This document shows, piece by piece, positions 48,837 through 58,739 of a DNA stretch of 64,000 bases; the stretch's first letter is position 1, and each line of letters opens with the position of its first letter. The notes beneath the pieces were generated by a model. That model had not been told where the DNA came from, ran no database searches, and worked only from the letters and a program-made list of their open reading frames with translations. This DNA is from Bacillota bacterium (GTDB lineage: Bacteria > Bacillota > Bacilli > Paenibacillales > NBRC-103111), in assembly GCA_023388055.1 (NCBI GenBank), contig JAEWGW010000012.1, forward strand, positions 1 through 64,000. Reading direction: 5' to 3'. A program made the position numbers and the translations under genes.

Positions 48837-50333
48837 TTATTTCCTGGTCTGTCGGCCGTAAGCCTCTTCATATTCACGGATCACCCGGTCGCCGCCGGCA
48901 TGCCTCCATTTGCCCAGTTCAGCCTGCCAGCCCGCTTCATCGATCAGGCCCATAATAAATTTGGTTTCGGCATCGGTGATCAGAGTATCCAGCTCCTTGC
49001 CCAGCTCGGCAAAGGTATCGGACTCCAACGTCAGTGCAGGATTGCCCACAATATAATCCCGGTTCTCTCTGTTGATTTGCTGGCTTTTCCGGTAGAGCTC
49101 GGGCTGGGAGCTGGGTTTGACGGATTCCGGCTCCTCCACCTGGCGAAGCAGCATATCCCGGTAGGGTTTTACTTCCTTCAAGTCCAGGGTGCGGTCCAGC
49201 ACCTCCGTAAACTCCCCCATGTCCTTCCAATGGCGGTTCTCCACTCCTTTGGAAATGACCGTTTGCATAGGCGGCTCCAGCAGCTTGTCCAGAAACTCCA
49301 GGATCTTTTTGGCCTCCGCCACCGTTTTAACGGAATCCTTCGGCAGGGCAAAAAATCCGGAATTCCCCGCTTCCCCCGGCAAACGAATGCCCCCGGGACC
49401 CCGGAGAGGAGCCACATCCACCACCGCCTTCGGAACGGTTTTGCCCAGCTTATCCATCCAGGTCTGAGCATTGCCGCCGTTAATCTGGATGCCGGCCCGG
49501 CCGGAATCGTAAATCCTCGCCGTTTCGTTGGTATCCACCACGGCAAAATCCGAATTGATCAGCTTCTCCTGATACAACCTTCGGAACAGCTTCATGGTCT
49601 CCAAAAAAGGCTCCGTCATAAATTCGGGCGTAAACCGCCCGTTTTGCTCCAGCCACTTGTTGGGGCCGCCCTGGGATACGGAGATCCGGGTCAGCAGGGA
49701 GCTGACATCCTGGTTGTACTTTTTCTCCAGAGCCATACCGTAGGTGTCCTGCTTGCCGTTGCCGTCGGGATCCTCCAGGGTCATGGCCCGCACTACCTTG
49801 TACCAATCCTCCAGGGTAACCGGCAGCTGCAGGCCCAGCTTGTCCAGCCAGTCCTTGCGGTATTGAATCACTGCACGGCCCAGCTCCCGGGCAATGGGGA
49901 TGCCGTATATTTTGCCGTCCACCGCGATGTTGTCGTAATAGTCCCGGTCCACCGCAGACAAGGAGGGGTAATCCCTCAAGAGCGGGCCCAGCTCCCAGAA
50001 CTGCCCCGCCTTCATAGTGGCAATGTACGTAGGGGAATAGCTGATTTTGATCAGCTTGGGCATTTCGCCGGAAGCAATCATCAGGCGGAGCTTATCATCA
50101 TAGGCGGACAAGGGAATCCACTGGATTTGCAGATCGGTATGGGTATAGGCCTCAATGGCTTGCTCCACTTCGTTGTTCTTCGGAGGCAGCTCCCCGATCA
50201 GCGGGGCGCCGATGGAAAGATAGAACATGTCCTTGTTTTCGGGGCCTCCGCCGTTTTTTGCCCACGGGCCGCAGCCTGCCAGCATCACCGCCACAATCAG
50301 AACCACACAAACCGCAGATCCCCCTCTTTTCAT
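48837..50333 (-). CDS. Extracellular solute-binding lipoprotein 2
   Basis: 498 residues from ATG 50333. The lipobox is LAGC with Cys21. The fold and many blocks match the binding protein at 45068-46615 (TYGMALEKKYNQDVSSLLTRISVSQGGPNKW against TYGLMLDKNYNQGVASTLTRLSVAQGGPNKW), so the two arose by duplication. The Ser/Ala-rich tether of the first is absent. A longer frame to 50387 overlaps the upstream GH gene and lacks a lipoprotein signal at its start. Confidence 0.93.
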   Translation of the reverse strand: MKRGGSAVCVVLIVAVMLAGCGPWAKNGGGPENKDMFYLSIGAPLIGELPPKNNEVEQAIEAYTHTDLQIQWIPLSAYDDKLRLMIASGEMPKLIKISYSPTYIATMKAGQFWELGPLLRDYPSLSAVDRDYYDNIAVDGKIYGIPIARELGRAVIQYRKDWLDKLGLQLPVTLEDWYKVVRAMTLEDPDGNGKQDTYGMALEKKYNQDVSSLLTRISVSQGGPNKWLEQNGRFTPEFMTEPFLETMKLFRRLYQEKLINSDFAVVDTNETARIYDSGRAGIQINGGNAQTWMDKLGKTVPKAVVDVAPLRGPGGIRLPGEAGNSGFFALPKDSVKTVAEAKKILEFLDKLLEPPMQTVISKGVENRHWKDMGEFTEVLDRTLDLKEVKPYRDMLLRQVEEPESVKPSSQPELYRKSQQINRENRDYIVGNPALTLESDTFAELGKELDTLITDAETKFIMGLIDEAGWQAELGKWRHAGGDRVIREYEEAYGRQTRK

Positions 50334-50352
50334 CCGGCCCCACCTTTTCCCT

Positions 50353-53300
50353 TTAGGATTGGTTTGTTTTGTTAGAATGCCATACATTCATCTCGGACAC
50401 AGTCAATTTCCGGGGTTCCCCAGTGCCTGCGAAAACCACCTTCACATAACGCGCCGTCTGCTCCGGGAAAACCGCCCTGGTTCCGGCGCTGTCCGCCTCT
50501 CCCCGGCCCGAAACCACAGCTGCTCCGAAGTCCGTGCCATTCTCGGATACATACACCTCGAAGCGCTCGGGGCCTTCCTCCGCCTGATGCTGAAGCGTAA
50601 TGCCGTCGAAGCATTGCCGCTCCTGCATATCGATCAGAATATGGGCCCCCTCCGAGCAGAAGGTAATGCTCCAGGCCGTGGAGGTGTCCCCATCCAATAG
50701 GGTGTATGCATTCAAGCCGTTCCGGGAGGTTCTGGCGGTCCAGCCCGTCCGGTCCAATCTTCCGTCATCCTGCAAAAATTTGAATTTATCCAGGTTCAGC
50801 AGGTTATCCTCGGAATTGCCGTAGAATTTCAGAACCACGTGGTGCCTGCCTGTGGTACGGGCAATCGGACAGGTGACGGTTTTCCATTGCTCATGGCCCC
50901 CGGTGTGGGGCACCGAACATTCTCCTACCACCCGGCCGCCTACACTGTCCAGCACAATCTCCATTCTGGAGCCTTCCGCCGTACTGGCCACCTTGGCTAT
51001 AAAGTCTGCGGAGCCTACCTCCCCGAACTCCACATTGTCCAGCTTGATATAGTCGAAATTATGGCAGTCCGTTACGTACCAGGTGCCTCCTACAGGAGTC
51101 ACCAGGGTCACACCCGCGGTTTCATCGGCGCTCTCCGCTTCCATATAACCGTAAGCATCCCGCAAGGCAGAGGGCTTCGCCCCATCCGCTCCGGTAGCCG
51201 GTTTGGCCGGCAGAGGCGGGGAGGACGGACCCGGATCGCCGCAGACTACGATTCGAATGCCGCTGCTGTCAACAATCCCTTCCCAAGCCACTGCCAGTTC
51301 CCGGGCGTAACCCGTTCCGGTGCGCTGGCAGGGGCAAGTTTGGCCGTTCACCGTGACGGTAACCTCTGCTCCATAACAATCCGTCAGATGAAGGGTTCTG
51401 ACCTCCAGAGGGAAGTCCGTGCGGAAGAGGATTTCCCGGTTCTGGCGGGCATCCCCGGTTTGGAAGCAGCTTAGGGTGCCGTATCCCTCCGGCATCACCA
51501 CCAGGGCCTCCGTCAGCTTATGCTTCATTTCCTCCAGGATAGTGGGCTGGAGCCAGATTTCCTTCCCGTTGTTATTCCGTTGGAAGCCGATGATATCGTA
51601 ATAATTCCGCCACAGTGCCGGCATGCTGATATATTGCTTATCCCCCGAGATTTCCGTGGCCAGATAATGGGGCTCTCCCGCGGCCGGAAGAATATCCAGA
51701 GGATGGTTGAACACATAGTCCCTGCTGCTGTACTGCCGGGAGTAGGCATCCTTTTGCATAGCCAGCCATTGATTGGCCCTCCGGGTAAGCAGCAGCAGTC
51801 CGCCATAATGGGTCAGCAGATAAGGCGTCCACTCGTTGTACGTCCCGCCGAGATTGCCCATCCCCCAATAATACGGGTGATAATAGCTGTCCAGCTGCTC
51901 CAGCACCCGGTCTGTTTCTTCTGCGCTCCATATTTCCCCCAGACGCAGGTGCAGGGAAAGCCATTGCCCGGCGAAATAGGATTCACAGCCTCTTCCGGTA
52001 GGAAAGCCCTTCTCCAAATAACGCTGCCTGTAGGAGGACACCACCGTGGCATAGGCTGTTTCATAGATTGCAATGAAGTCTTCGTTCTCTCCGGTTTCGC
52101 CACCCAGAAGCAGCATAATCCGGTAAGCCACAGCAGACAGACTGGCGTTGAAGGGATTGGGGTCACCGCCCGCATCATAGGAATTCTCCGAATCCTCGAA
52201 GGTATACGGATATTCGGCGCTGCCGTATAGCTCCACCTGGTCCAAAATCCGCTGCCCCGCTTTTTTCAGATACGGCCAAAAATAGTGAAGCTGCTCTTGA
52301 TCTCCCGTAGCCAGATAGGTCTCATAAACAGAGATGATAAGGCCGCAATTCAGATCCACCCACTTGTCGATATTCCGGTAATCGGCATGCTCCCGGTCAT
52401 CCCAGTCCACCAGCGCGGATTTATCCGGTCCGGCCGTATTGAAATCGTGATGGATCTGCCCGTTCTCCTTCTGGGTCCTGGCCCAATACTGCAGCTCCTG
52501 CCAGGCGAAGGACGGAATCAGCTGATTAATAATCTGCCGGGCATGCCACATTTGGTCCATGGTGCCGAAGCAGGTCCACTCCCCTTCGGCGAAGGCGACT
52601 CTGCCGTCTTTTTTATATAAAGAATTATTGGTCAGATTGACCAATGTGTTCAGGGTGTGGGTCACCAGCCAGTCCGGCAGGTTGGAGCTCCTCATCCGGT
52701 CCACCAGCTCAACAGCCTTTTCCTTCAATGTGTCAAAATGCTCCAGGCCCAACTCCGCAATAGCGGCAGAGCTGTCATAACAGCCCAGATAATAATGCCG
52801 CTCCGGATCAGCATCGTCGTACCAGGCCAGTACAAAACGAATGGTTTTCGTCTCGCAGGCAGCCAGCTTCACCTTCACCGCCACCCGGTTCAGTGTATCG
52901 GCCAGAGGCTGGTCACATACCCCCTCCTCCCAAAATCCCTCGCCGCCTCCAGCCGTCAGAACCACACCGGGATCACTGCTTCCGGCCAAAACCGTCCAGC
53001 CCCGGGAGGCAATCCCCCTGCCGCCGGCAGAATAGGCCCAGGCCGCCTTTATATCCAATTGGAGGGCGCAGGCCGCCTCAGCAGCACTGTCCGATTCATT
53101 GATAAGCTCCAGCTCATAAAAAGCATAAGGCAGAGACATCAGCTCCACGTTAGACGGGTCAAAAGGGGCAAAGGCCAGCAGGTGGATCCGGATATCCTGA
53201 ACGGTTCCGAAATAAACACGGTGCAGCGGCCATATGGCATCATCGGCAGAACGGCCGTTGGCCACCTCCGACCTCAGGGTTGGTAAACCTGCCGTATGGC

Positions 53301-53496
53301 CGTTCCGGCTGGTATAGAGCTGGAGCCGGGTCTCTCCCATGGGCATATAATCATTTTGATCCGCAGGTGCTTGCGTCACCGCAGCGAAGGTGCCGGTATG
53401 GGCGCAGAATTTCACCGCTCCCGTCCCAAATCCCCCCAGCGGTGTTCCGGTTGTGCCGTCAACAGCCGCATCGGAGGCTACTTTGGTTTTGAACAT
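50353..53496 (-). CDS. GH116-like glycosidase with C-terminal carbohydrate-binding domains
   Basis: 1047 residues. The N-terminal domain opens with GTPLGGFGTGAVKF, as in GH116 (GBA2-like) enzymes. The (alpha/alpha)6 domain (about 270-680) includes EWTCFGTMDQMWHARQIINQ, SENSYDAGGDPNPFNASLSAVAYR and GTYNEWTPYLLTHYGG. The YD motif is a plausible acid/base aspartate. From about 800 a CBM6/35-like module (AYGYMEAESADETAGV...WYVTDCHNFDYIKLDNVEFGEVGSADFIAKVA) and from about 930 an F5/8-type discoidin module follow. No signal peptide is visible although such modules usually occur outside cells. Activity is probably beta-glucosidase or beta-xylosidase-like; not certain. Confidence 0.78.
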   Translation of the reverse strand: MFKTKVASDAAVDGTTGTPLGGFGTGAVKFCAHTGTFAAVTQAPADQNDYMPMGETRLQLYTSRNGHTAGLPTLRSEVANGRSADDAIWPLHRVYFGTVQDIRIHLLAFAPFDPSNVELMSLPYAFYELELINESDSAAEAACALQLDIKAAWAYSAGGRGIASRGWTVLAGSSDPGVVLTAGGGEGFWEEGVCDQPLADTLNRVAVKVKLAACETKTIRFVLAWYDDADPERHYYLGCYDSSAAIAELGLEHFDTLKEKAVELVDRMRSSNLPDWLVTHTLNTLVNLTNNSLYKKDGRVAFAEGEWTCFGTMDQMWHARQIINQLIPSFAWQELQYWARTQKENGQIHHDFNTAGPDKSALVDWDDREHADYRNIDKWVDLNCGLIISVYETYLATGDQEQLHYFWPYLKKAGQRILDQVELYGSAEYPYTFEDSENSYDAGGDPNPFNASLSAVAYRIMLLLGGETGENEDFIAIYETAYATVVSSYRQRYLEKGFPTGRGCESYFAGQWLSLHLRLGEIWSAEETDRVLEQLDSYYHPYYWGMGNLGGTYNEWTPYLLTHYGGLLLLTRRANQWLAMQKDAYSRQYSSRDYVFNHPLDILPAAGEPHYLATEISGDKQYISMPALWRNYYDIIGFQRNNNGKEIWLQPTILEEMKHKLTEALVVMPEGYGTLSCFQTGDARQNREILFRTDFPLEVRTLHLTDCYGAEVTVTVNGQTCPCQRTGTGYARELAVAWEGIVDSSGIRIVVCGDPGPSSPPLPAKPATGADGAKPSALRDAYGYMEAESADETAGVTLVTPVGGTWYVTDCHNFDYIKLDNVEFGEVGSADFIAKVASTAEGSRMEIVLDSVGGRVVGECSVPHTGGHEQWKTVTCPIARTTGRHHVVLKFYGNSEDNLLNLDKFKFLQDDGRLDRTGWTARTSRNGLNAYTLLDGDTSTAWSITFCSEGAHILIDMQERQCFDGITLQHQAEEGPERFEVYVSENGTDFGAAVVSGRGEADSAGTRAVFPEQTARYVKVVFAGTGEPRKLTVSEMNVWHSNKTNQS

Positions 53497-53672
53497 CCTT
53501 CCACATCCTTGTATAATCAGATTGATCTGCAGCGCGCATACAGAAGTGATTCCCATTATAGCCTTCACCTGCGAAGCCAGACAGTAATTAATTGCCCGTC
53601 ACTGGACAAAAATTGCTCCGTTTCCCCTCTGCCGCTGACTGCCGGCGAGCCCGCACAAAGGAGGACTGCCCG

Positions 53673-54521
53673 ATGAAGGCCTATTACGAAAAACGCTCCT
53701 ATCCCCCCGAATTGCCCTTGCGGATATACAGACATGAGCGCAACTCCTTCTCCTTCCATGCCCATTGGCATCCGGATGTGGAGCTTGTGCTGGTCCGGGA
53801 GGGCACTCTGCGCTTCGGCATCAACCGGGAAATCCACACCCTGCAGAAGGGCGAGGTAGCCGTTTGCTGCAGCGGCGATATCCATTTTTATGACAGTGTG
53901 GACAAAAACTCCGCGATTGATATTCTGATTTTCCAGCCCAGCCTCATCGGCTGCCACGGGAACTGGCCGCAGCATATCCGCTTCGACCACTCCTTCATAA
54001 CAGGCCCCATGCTTCGGGAGCAGGGGCTTCCCCTCTCGCTTCTGGACGGGATCCGGGATATCTTCCAGGACGTCCACCGGGAAATGGCGGAGCGCAAGCC
54101 GTATTACTCCATGTTTGTCACCGGCAAAATGCTGGAGCTATGCGGGCTCTTCCAGCGCACTCTGCCTGCATCCCCCTTGGACCCCCGGCAGGAAAACAAA
54201 CGGATTACGGGACTTAAAACCATGCAGGGGATTATCCAGTATTTGGAGGAGCATTACAGAGAATCGCTGACTCTTCCGGAAACCTCCGCCCATTTTAACA
54301 TGAGCGAGTTCCATTTTTGCCGGCTGTTCCAAAGCCTGGTTGGCACCCACTTCAAGGACTACCTGAACGCCATCCGGGCGGATGCCGCCGAGGAGCTGAT
54401 TCTCTCAGGAGGACAATCCATCACTACCGTGGCTATGGAATGCGGCTTCAATAATATCCGTACCTTCAACCGGGTGTTCAAAGCGGTCAAAGGGTACACC
54501 CCTTCCAGCCTCCGGACTTAA
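53673..54521 (+). CDS. AraC-family regulator of the GH116-like operon
   Basis: 282 residues. A cupin sensor (FHAHWHPDVELVLVREGTLRFGINREIHTLQKGEVAVCCSGDIHF) is followed by a double HTH ending VAMECGFNNIRTFNRVFKAVKGYTPSSLR. AAAGGAGG precedes the ATG at 53673. It is divergent from the long glycosidase, binding-protein and permease run and probably activates it. Confidence 0.9.
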   Translation: MKAYYEKRSYPPELPLRIYRHERNSFSFHAHWHPDVELVLVREGTLRFGINREIHTLQKGEVAVCCSGDIHFYDSVDKNSAIDILIFQPSLIGCHGNWPQHIRFDHSFITGPMLREQGLPLSLLDGIRDIFQDVHREMAERKPYYSMFVTGKMLELCGLFQRTLPASPLDPRQENKRITGLKTMQGIIQYLEEHYRESLTLPETSAHFNMSEFHFCRLFQSLVGTHFKDYLNAIRADAAEELILSGGQSITTVAMECGFNNIRTFNRVFKAVKGYTPSSLRT

Positions 54522-54544
54522 TCACGTCAGACTGTCCGCCCCTT

Positions 54545-56863
54545 TTATTCCAGCTTCTCCTTCAGAATTTTGTCCCGGTACTGTCCGGGTGTGAGATGAT
54601 ACATTTTCTTGTAGCTCCGGATAAAAGAGCTGACGTTATTGTAATGCAGCCGTTCGCTAATCTCGGAAATCTTCAGGTCCGTGGTTTCCAGCATGGTTTT
54701 GGCCATTTTCATCCGGTAATCGGTGAGATATTCACTGAAGGGAATGCCGATCTCCTGCTTGAAAATCCGGCTCAGATACACAGGATGGTAATTAAGTATC
54801 TGCGAGCAGGATTCCAGGGTAATATCCCGGTCGTAATGCTTCTGGATCATCTGCACCAGCTTGTCGGCGATCTTGATATATTGGCTCTCCGATTTCTCGG
54901 ATAAGGCCTTGATCATCGGACCAAACAGCTTGGAATCGAACCAGTGGATTATTTCCTCCCGGGTCTGCAGGTGGAACAGCCTCTCCATCACCCCTTCATC
55001 CCCCCATACCTTCTGCAGGGAAATTCCCTGCTCCTGCACCAGCTGGATCAACCGGGATGCCAGCTGGACAAGCAGGATTTGATGCTTCTCCAAATGCCCC
55101 TCCTTGTACAAAAGCGCATTCAAATATTGCTGGAAAACCGTGGACGCACTTTTGGGCTGCAGCTCCTTGATGGCGTAAACCAGCCGTTCCTCCAGCACCT
55201 TCAAATGGGAATTTTCGTAATGGTCCGTTCCCGGAGTATTCTCTATATCCCCGTAATGGACAATGATCTCCGGACCCAGGTTGATCCGTGCCTTCAAGGC
55301 GGTGAGGCTTTCGCCGAATGCCTTCACCGTATCAGTCAGCTGCACGTAGGGATTACTGATGCCGATGCTCACCTTCAGCTGCAGCACCTGGTCGGCATAC
55401 CGCTTGATGCCTTCCGCCGCTTCATAGAACAGGCGCCGGACCTCCTCCCTGTCCTCCTGTTCCGCAGCCAGCAGTGTCACCTGGGACTGATTGATGGTAA
55501 TCGGGGAAAACCGCATGGAAGCCGGAAGGACCTCCTGGGCAATGTTGCTTATGGCATACAGCAGCAGCTCCCGGTCCTCCTCGCTATAGCGGGTTTCCTG
55601 GAGGTTGTCGATCTGGAGCGCCAACACCCCCAGCCACCTCCAGCCTGTGGGGAAACCCTCCCGGGAGGAGCGGAACAGGTAATCGTTCTCCGTCATTTGG
55701 CCGGTAAACAGCTTCAGCACAAAAAACTCCTTCAGGTGGCTGGCCTGCCCCAGCATCTGCTGCTCCACCCGGTCCCGTGAAACAGCCAGAAACTGCATGC
55801 TGTTCTTGATATATTCCAATTCATCCTTCTTGGGCTGGCCCTGATGCTCCTGGCCGGATGAACCCAGCCTGCTGGCCACCTCCAGCAAATTGCCGATGGG
55901 CTTGTACATCCGCCTGCTGCCGTACAGCGCCGCGGCAACAACGATAAGGAGAAGCAAGGCGCAGACCAGGAAGGTCAGCTGGGCGATTTTGGCCGTTTCC
56001 TTCTTCAGCTCACCAATGGATACTACCGACACATACGTCCAGCTGTTGTAGGTGGAGGTGCGATACAGCACAGCTATTTCCTCACCGTCCAGCTTCGTAT
56101 TGAAGAGTCCCTGACCCTGTCGTTCATCCTGGGCGGTTTTGAGACGCTGCTCCACAGCAAGGCTCACGGCGGCATAACGGTTCTCCTCCGTCTCCGAGGC
56201 CAGCACATCCGCTCCATTCCGGTCGAGGATATAGTTGCGGTTGGATATATTGGACGAGGTCAACGCCTCATTGATTTCCGATGCCACGATCCGGATCACC
56301 AATAACCCCTGGGGTTTGTCGGTCTGGGGCAGGATGGGAATTTTGTGCACCAGGGTAATGGATTCCACCGAATCGGCAAACTCGTCCCCATTGGAGGGAG
56401 CCAGTCCCGTATACCACAGAATGCTCTTCGGCTCCTTGGCATACCGGGCGAATTCCTGATTATCCTCGAAGTGCTCCAGCGGCTTCAGAACATTGAGGTT
56501 CAGAACCCAGTTGCGGTTAAAATTCACCAGATACGCCTGGGTAATGACCGCGTCGCCGGATTGCAGATTGTACAGCTCCTTGGAGAGCTCCCGGACCGAT
56601 TCAAAATCCGAATTGCTGTAAGCCGTGTTCATGGAGGCTTTGACCAAGGAGGAGTTGGCGAATTGGGTGGCGGATTTTTCGATGGACTTGAGCATCTGCT
56701 CCACCCGCATCTGGGTTTGCGCCAGCCATTCCATGTTCACCTCTTTTACCTTTTTCTCAATATCCCCGGAGGCCATGGAATGGGAAACGAAGCCGATCAG
56801 CATTGCGGGGAGCATACCTAAAACCAGACTGTACGAGAGTAAACGCAGCGAATATTTGCTCAA
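54545..56863 (-). CDS. Membrane-bound AraC-family regulator with extracellular sensor
   Basis: About 772 residues. A helix at about 7-28 leads to an extracellular Cache-like sensor (about 30-290), a second helix (about 295-318), a HAMP-like linker, a helical middle region and a C-terminal AraC double HTH (DITLESCSQILNYHPVYLSRIFKQEIGIPFSEYLTDYRMKMAKTMLE...ISERLHYNNVSSFIRSYKKMYHLTPGQYRD). Such one-piece receptors regulate LplABC-type sugar transporters in Paenibacillus. TTG at 56863 has AGGAGG 7 bases before it, better than the frame start at 56890. It is convergent with the cytosolic AraC gene and close to the transporter genes it may serve. Confidence 0.9.
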   Translation of the reverse strand: MSKYSLRLLSYSLVLGMLPAMLIGFVSHSMASGDIEKKVKEVNMEWLAQTQMRVEQMLKSIEKSATQFANSSLVKASMNTAYSNSDFESVRELSKELYNLQSGDAVITQAYLVNFNRNWVLNLNVLKPLEHFEDNQEFARYAKEPKSILWYTGLAPSNGDEFADSVESITLVHKIPILPQTDKPQGLLVIRIVASEINEALTSSNISNRNYILDRNGADVLASETEENRYAAVSLAVEQRLKTAQDERQGQGLFNTKLDGEEIAVLYRTSTYNSWTYVSVVSIGELKKETAKIAQLTFLVCALLLLIVVAAALYGSRRMYKPIGNLLEVASRLGSSGQEHQGQPKKDELEYIKNSMQFLAVSRDRVEQQMLGQASHLKEFFVLKLFTGQMTENDYLFRSSREGFPTGWRWLGVLALQIDNLQETRYSEEDRELLLYAISNIAQEVLPASMRFSPITINQSQVTLLAAEQEDREEVRRLFYEAAEGIKRYADQVLQLKVSIGISNPYVQLTDTVKAFGESLTALKARINLGPEIIVHYGDIENTPGTDHYENSHLKVLEERLVYAIKELQPKSASTVFQQYLNALLYKEGHLEKHQILLVQLASRLIQLVQEQGISLQKVWGDEGVMERLFHLQTREEIIHWFDSKLFGPMIKALSEKSESQYIKIADKLVQMIQKHYDRDITLESCSQILNYHPVYLSRIFKQEIGIPFSEYLTDYRMKMAKTMLETTDLKISEISERLHYNNVSSFIRSYKKMYHLTPGQYRDKILKEKLE

Positions 56864-57034
56864 TCGGATTCCTCCTGAATCTGTAATCACATAGTTGTTG
56901 CCGGTGAAGTTATATGGAGGTTATATAAGCATCATCTCCCGCCGGGAAATTTCACGCAATATACCTGATATAACTTTTTCCGCACAAAAACCGTACCTGA
57001 TGTAATGATTGGCGTATTATTCTCCGCATGCAGC

Positions 57035-57066
57035 AAAAAAGCCTGCAGGAGAAATCCCGCAGGCTT
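57035..57066 (-). terminator. Terminator of the methyltransferase gene
   Basis: AAGCCTGC and GCAGGCTT pair on the minus strand around about 12 bases, followed by six T. Confidence 0.88.
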
Positions 57067-57079
57067 AAAGGGGCAACCT

Positions 57080-57904
57080 TTAGATGGATGGAGACTTGGA
57101 GAAATGCCGCTGCCTTACTGCCTCGTACAGCAGAATGCCTGTGGCCATAGCCACATTCAGAGATTCGGCTTGGCCGGGCATAGGGATAATAATGTCCTCG
57201 TTCACGAATGGGGCAAGCTCGGGTGACAACCCGCTGCCTTCGTTGCCTACGAGAAACCAGACGGGTTGGGTCAGATCCAAGTCGTAACAATGCTGCCGCG
57301 CATCCAATCGGGTCCCCACCAGCCGGATTCCCTTTTGGCCTGCCTCAGGCAGCAGCTCCTTCAGGTCGCATTCCGCGATGGGCAGATGGAACAGAGAGCC
57401 CATCGTGGAGCGAACTGTTTTGGGGTTGTACAAATCCACTGTGCCCCGCCCCAGCAGTACACCTGTAGCTCCCGCGGCATCGGCCGTGCGGACAATCGTC
57501 CCCAGATTGCCCGGATCCTGCACGCCGTCCACCGCTACCACAAGGGCAAGCTTGTGCTCCAGGAAAGCCGCCGCGTCATACTCCGGCTTGGTGCACACAG
57601 CGACAACACCCTGGGGGGTTTTGGTTTCCGTACATTTGGCCAAAACGGCCTCGCTTACGCCTACCCATTCTAAATCCTGGCCTTGCTCCTCCATGGGATG
57701 GCCAGGGCGGTAAGGCTCCAGCTCGGCAGGCAGCTCCCGGTCCAGATTGTATAGGATGGTCTTTACCTTCGCTTGGGAACGGAGCGCCTCCTCGATCAGA
57801 TGCACACCCTCCAGCAGGAAAGCGCCCTGTTCATCCCGGCCCCGTTTGGTCAGAAGCGCACTCCAGCCCTTCACCCGGGGATTGGCTGCCGATGTAATCA
57901 ACAT
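57080..57904 (-). CDS. TrmH/SpoU-family RNA 2'-O-methyltransferase (YsgA-like)
   Basis: 274 residues. An N-terminal RNA-binding domain (ITSAANPRVKGWSALLTKRGRDEQGAFLLEGVHLIEEAL) precedes a SPOUT knot domain. Its motifs are VQDPGNLGTIVRTADAAGATGVLL, FLVGNEGSGLSPEL and PMPGQAESLNVAMATGILLYE, which form the trefoil SAM pocket. The likely target is 23S rRNA; the exact position is unknown. In Bacillus subtilis the homologue ysgA is also next to sspI, which supports the assignment. Confidence 0.92.
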   Translation of the reverse strand: MLITSAANPRVKGWSALLTKRGRDEQGAFLLEGVHLIEEALRSQAKVKTILYNLDRELPAELEPYRPGHPMEEQGQDLEWVGVSEAVLAKCTETKTPQGVVAVCTKPEYDAAAFLEHKLALVVAVDGVQDPGNLGTIVRTADAAGATGVLLGRGTVDLYNPKTVRSTMGSLFHLPIAECDLKELLPEAGQKGIRLVGTRLDARQHCYDLDLTQPVWFLVGNEGSGLSPELAPFVNEDIIIPMPGQAESLNVAMATGILLYEAVRQRHFSKSPSI

Positions 57905-57919
57905 GCTTTTGTTCCACCT

Positions 57920-58576
57920 TTATGTCATTGTTTTTTCAAACCGGTTCAGGTTAGCATTCTCCCCGATAATCACCAGAATGTCCTGCTCCTGCAGCTTTTC
58001 GTCGGCGTTGGGGGCAATATTCAGCTTGTCGCCTCTGCGAATACCCATCACATTGCAGCTGTATCGGGCCCGGATATCCAGCTCCCGCAGGGATTGTCCC
58101 CCCATGGCTTGTCCGGCCCGGATCTCTACAATACTATGCTCCTCCGACAGCTCGATGTAATCGAGAATATGCGGCGATATCAGATGATGCGCCACCCGTT
58201 TTCCCATATCCCGCTCGGGGAAGATGACTTTATCGGCGCCAATTTTGGCCAAAACCTTACCCTGGAGCTCACTTGTTGCCTTGACGATGATGTTGGGAAT
58301 ATTCATTTCCTTCAGAATCAAAGTGGTCATGATACTGGCCTGGACATCCTGCCCGATGGCCACTACTACTACATCAAAATTGCGGAGCCCCAAGCTGCGC
58401 AGAGCATCCTCATCGGTAGAATCCGCCTGAACGGCATGGGTAACCCGGTCGCTAATCTCCTGGATTCTGGCTTCATTTTCGTCCACCGCCAGTACCTCAT
58501 ACCCCAGCTTGTTCAGATATTCCGCCACGCTGGACCCGAAACGCCCCATTCCGATCACCGCAAATTGCCTTTTCAT
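57920..58576 (-). CDS. Potassium uptake gating subunit (KtrA/KtrC, RCK domains)
   Basis: 218 residues. RCK_N starts FAVIGMGRFGSSVAEYLNKLGYEVLAVDEN (nucleotide-binding Rossmann fold), and RCK_C runs from about residue 135 (EHSIVEIRAGQAMGGQSLRELDIRARYSCNVMGIRRGDK). It forms an octameric ring that gates a Ktr membrane subunit, whose gene is not here, so it resembles the orphan KtrC. In other Firmicutes the RCK_C domain binds c-di-AMP. AGGAGG precedes the ATG. It lies 15 bp upstream of the methyltransferase gene. Confidence 0.9.
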   Translation of the reverse strand: MKRQFAVIGMGRFGSSVAEYLNKLGYEVLAVDENEARIQEISDRVTHAVQADSTDEDALRSLGLRNFDVVVVAIGQDVQASIMTTLILKEMNIPNIIVKATSELQGKVLAKIGADKVIFPERDMGKRVAHHLISPHILDYIELSEEHSIVEIRAGQAMGGQSLRELDIRARYSCNVMGIRRGDKLNIAPNADEKLQEQDILVIIGENANLNRFEKTMT

Positions 58577-58669
58577 CCTCCTGGCTCCCTTCGCCGCGGT
58601 ATGCTTTTATCCTTTTATTGTAGCATAACCGGGGCCCCGCCGCTGGAACCACCTGTAAACCCTCGGAGA

Positions 58670-58699
58670 GCATGAACCCTGGCAGGGTTGCGCATATTA
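58670..58699 (+). promoter_or_regulatory. Sigma-G/F-like promoter of sspI
   Basis: GCATG (58670-58674), an 18-bp spacer and CATATTA (58693-58699) fit the forespore consensus. It lies about 40 bp before the spore protein gene. Confidence 0.55.
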
Positions 58700-58739
58700 A
58701 TAAAGGAATATCAGTTTCTTGAAACGGGGGATCGGGCAA

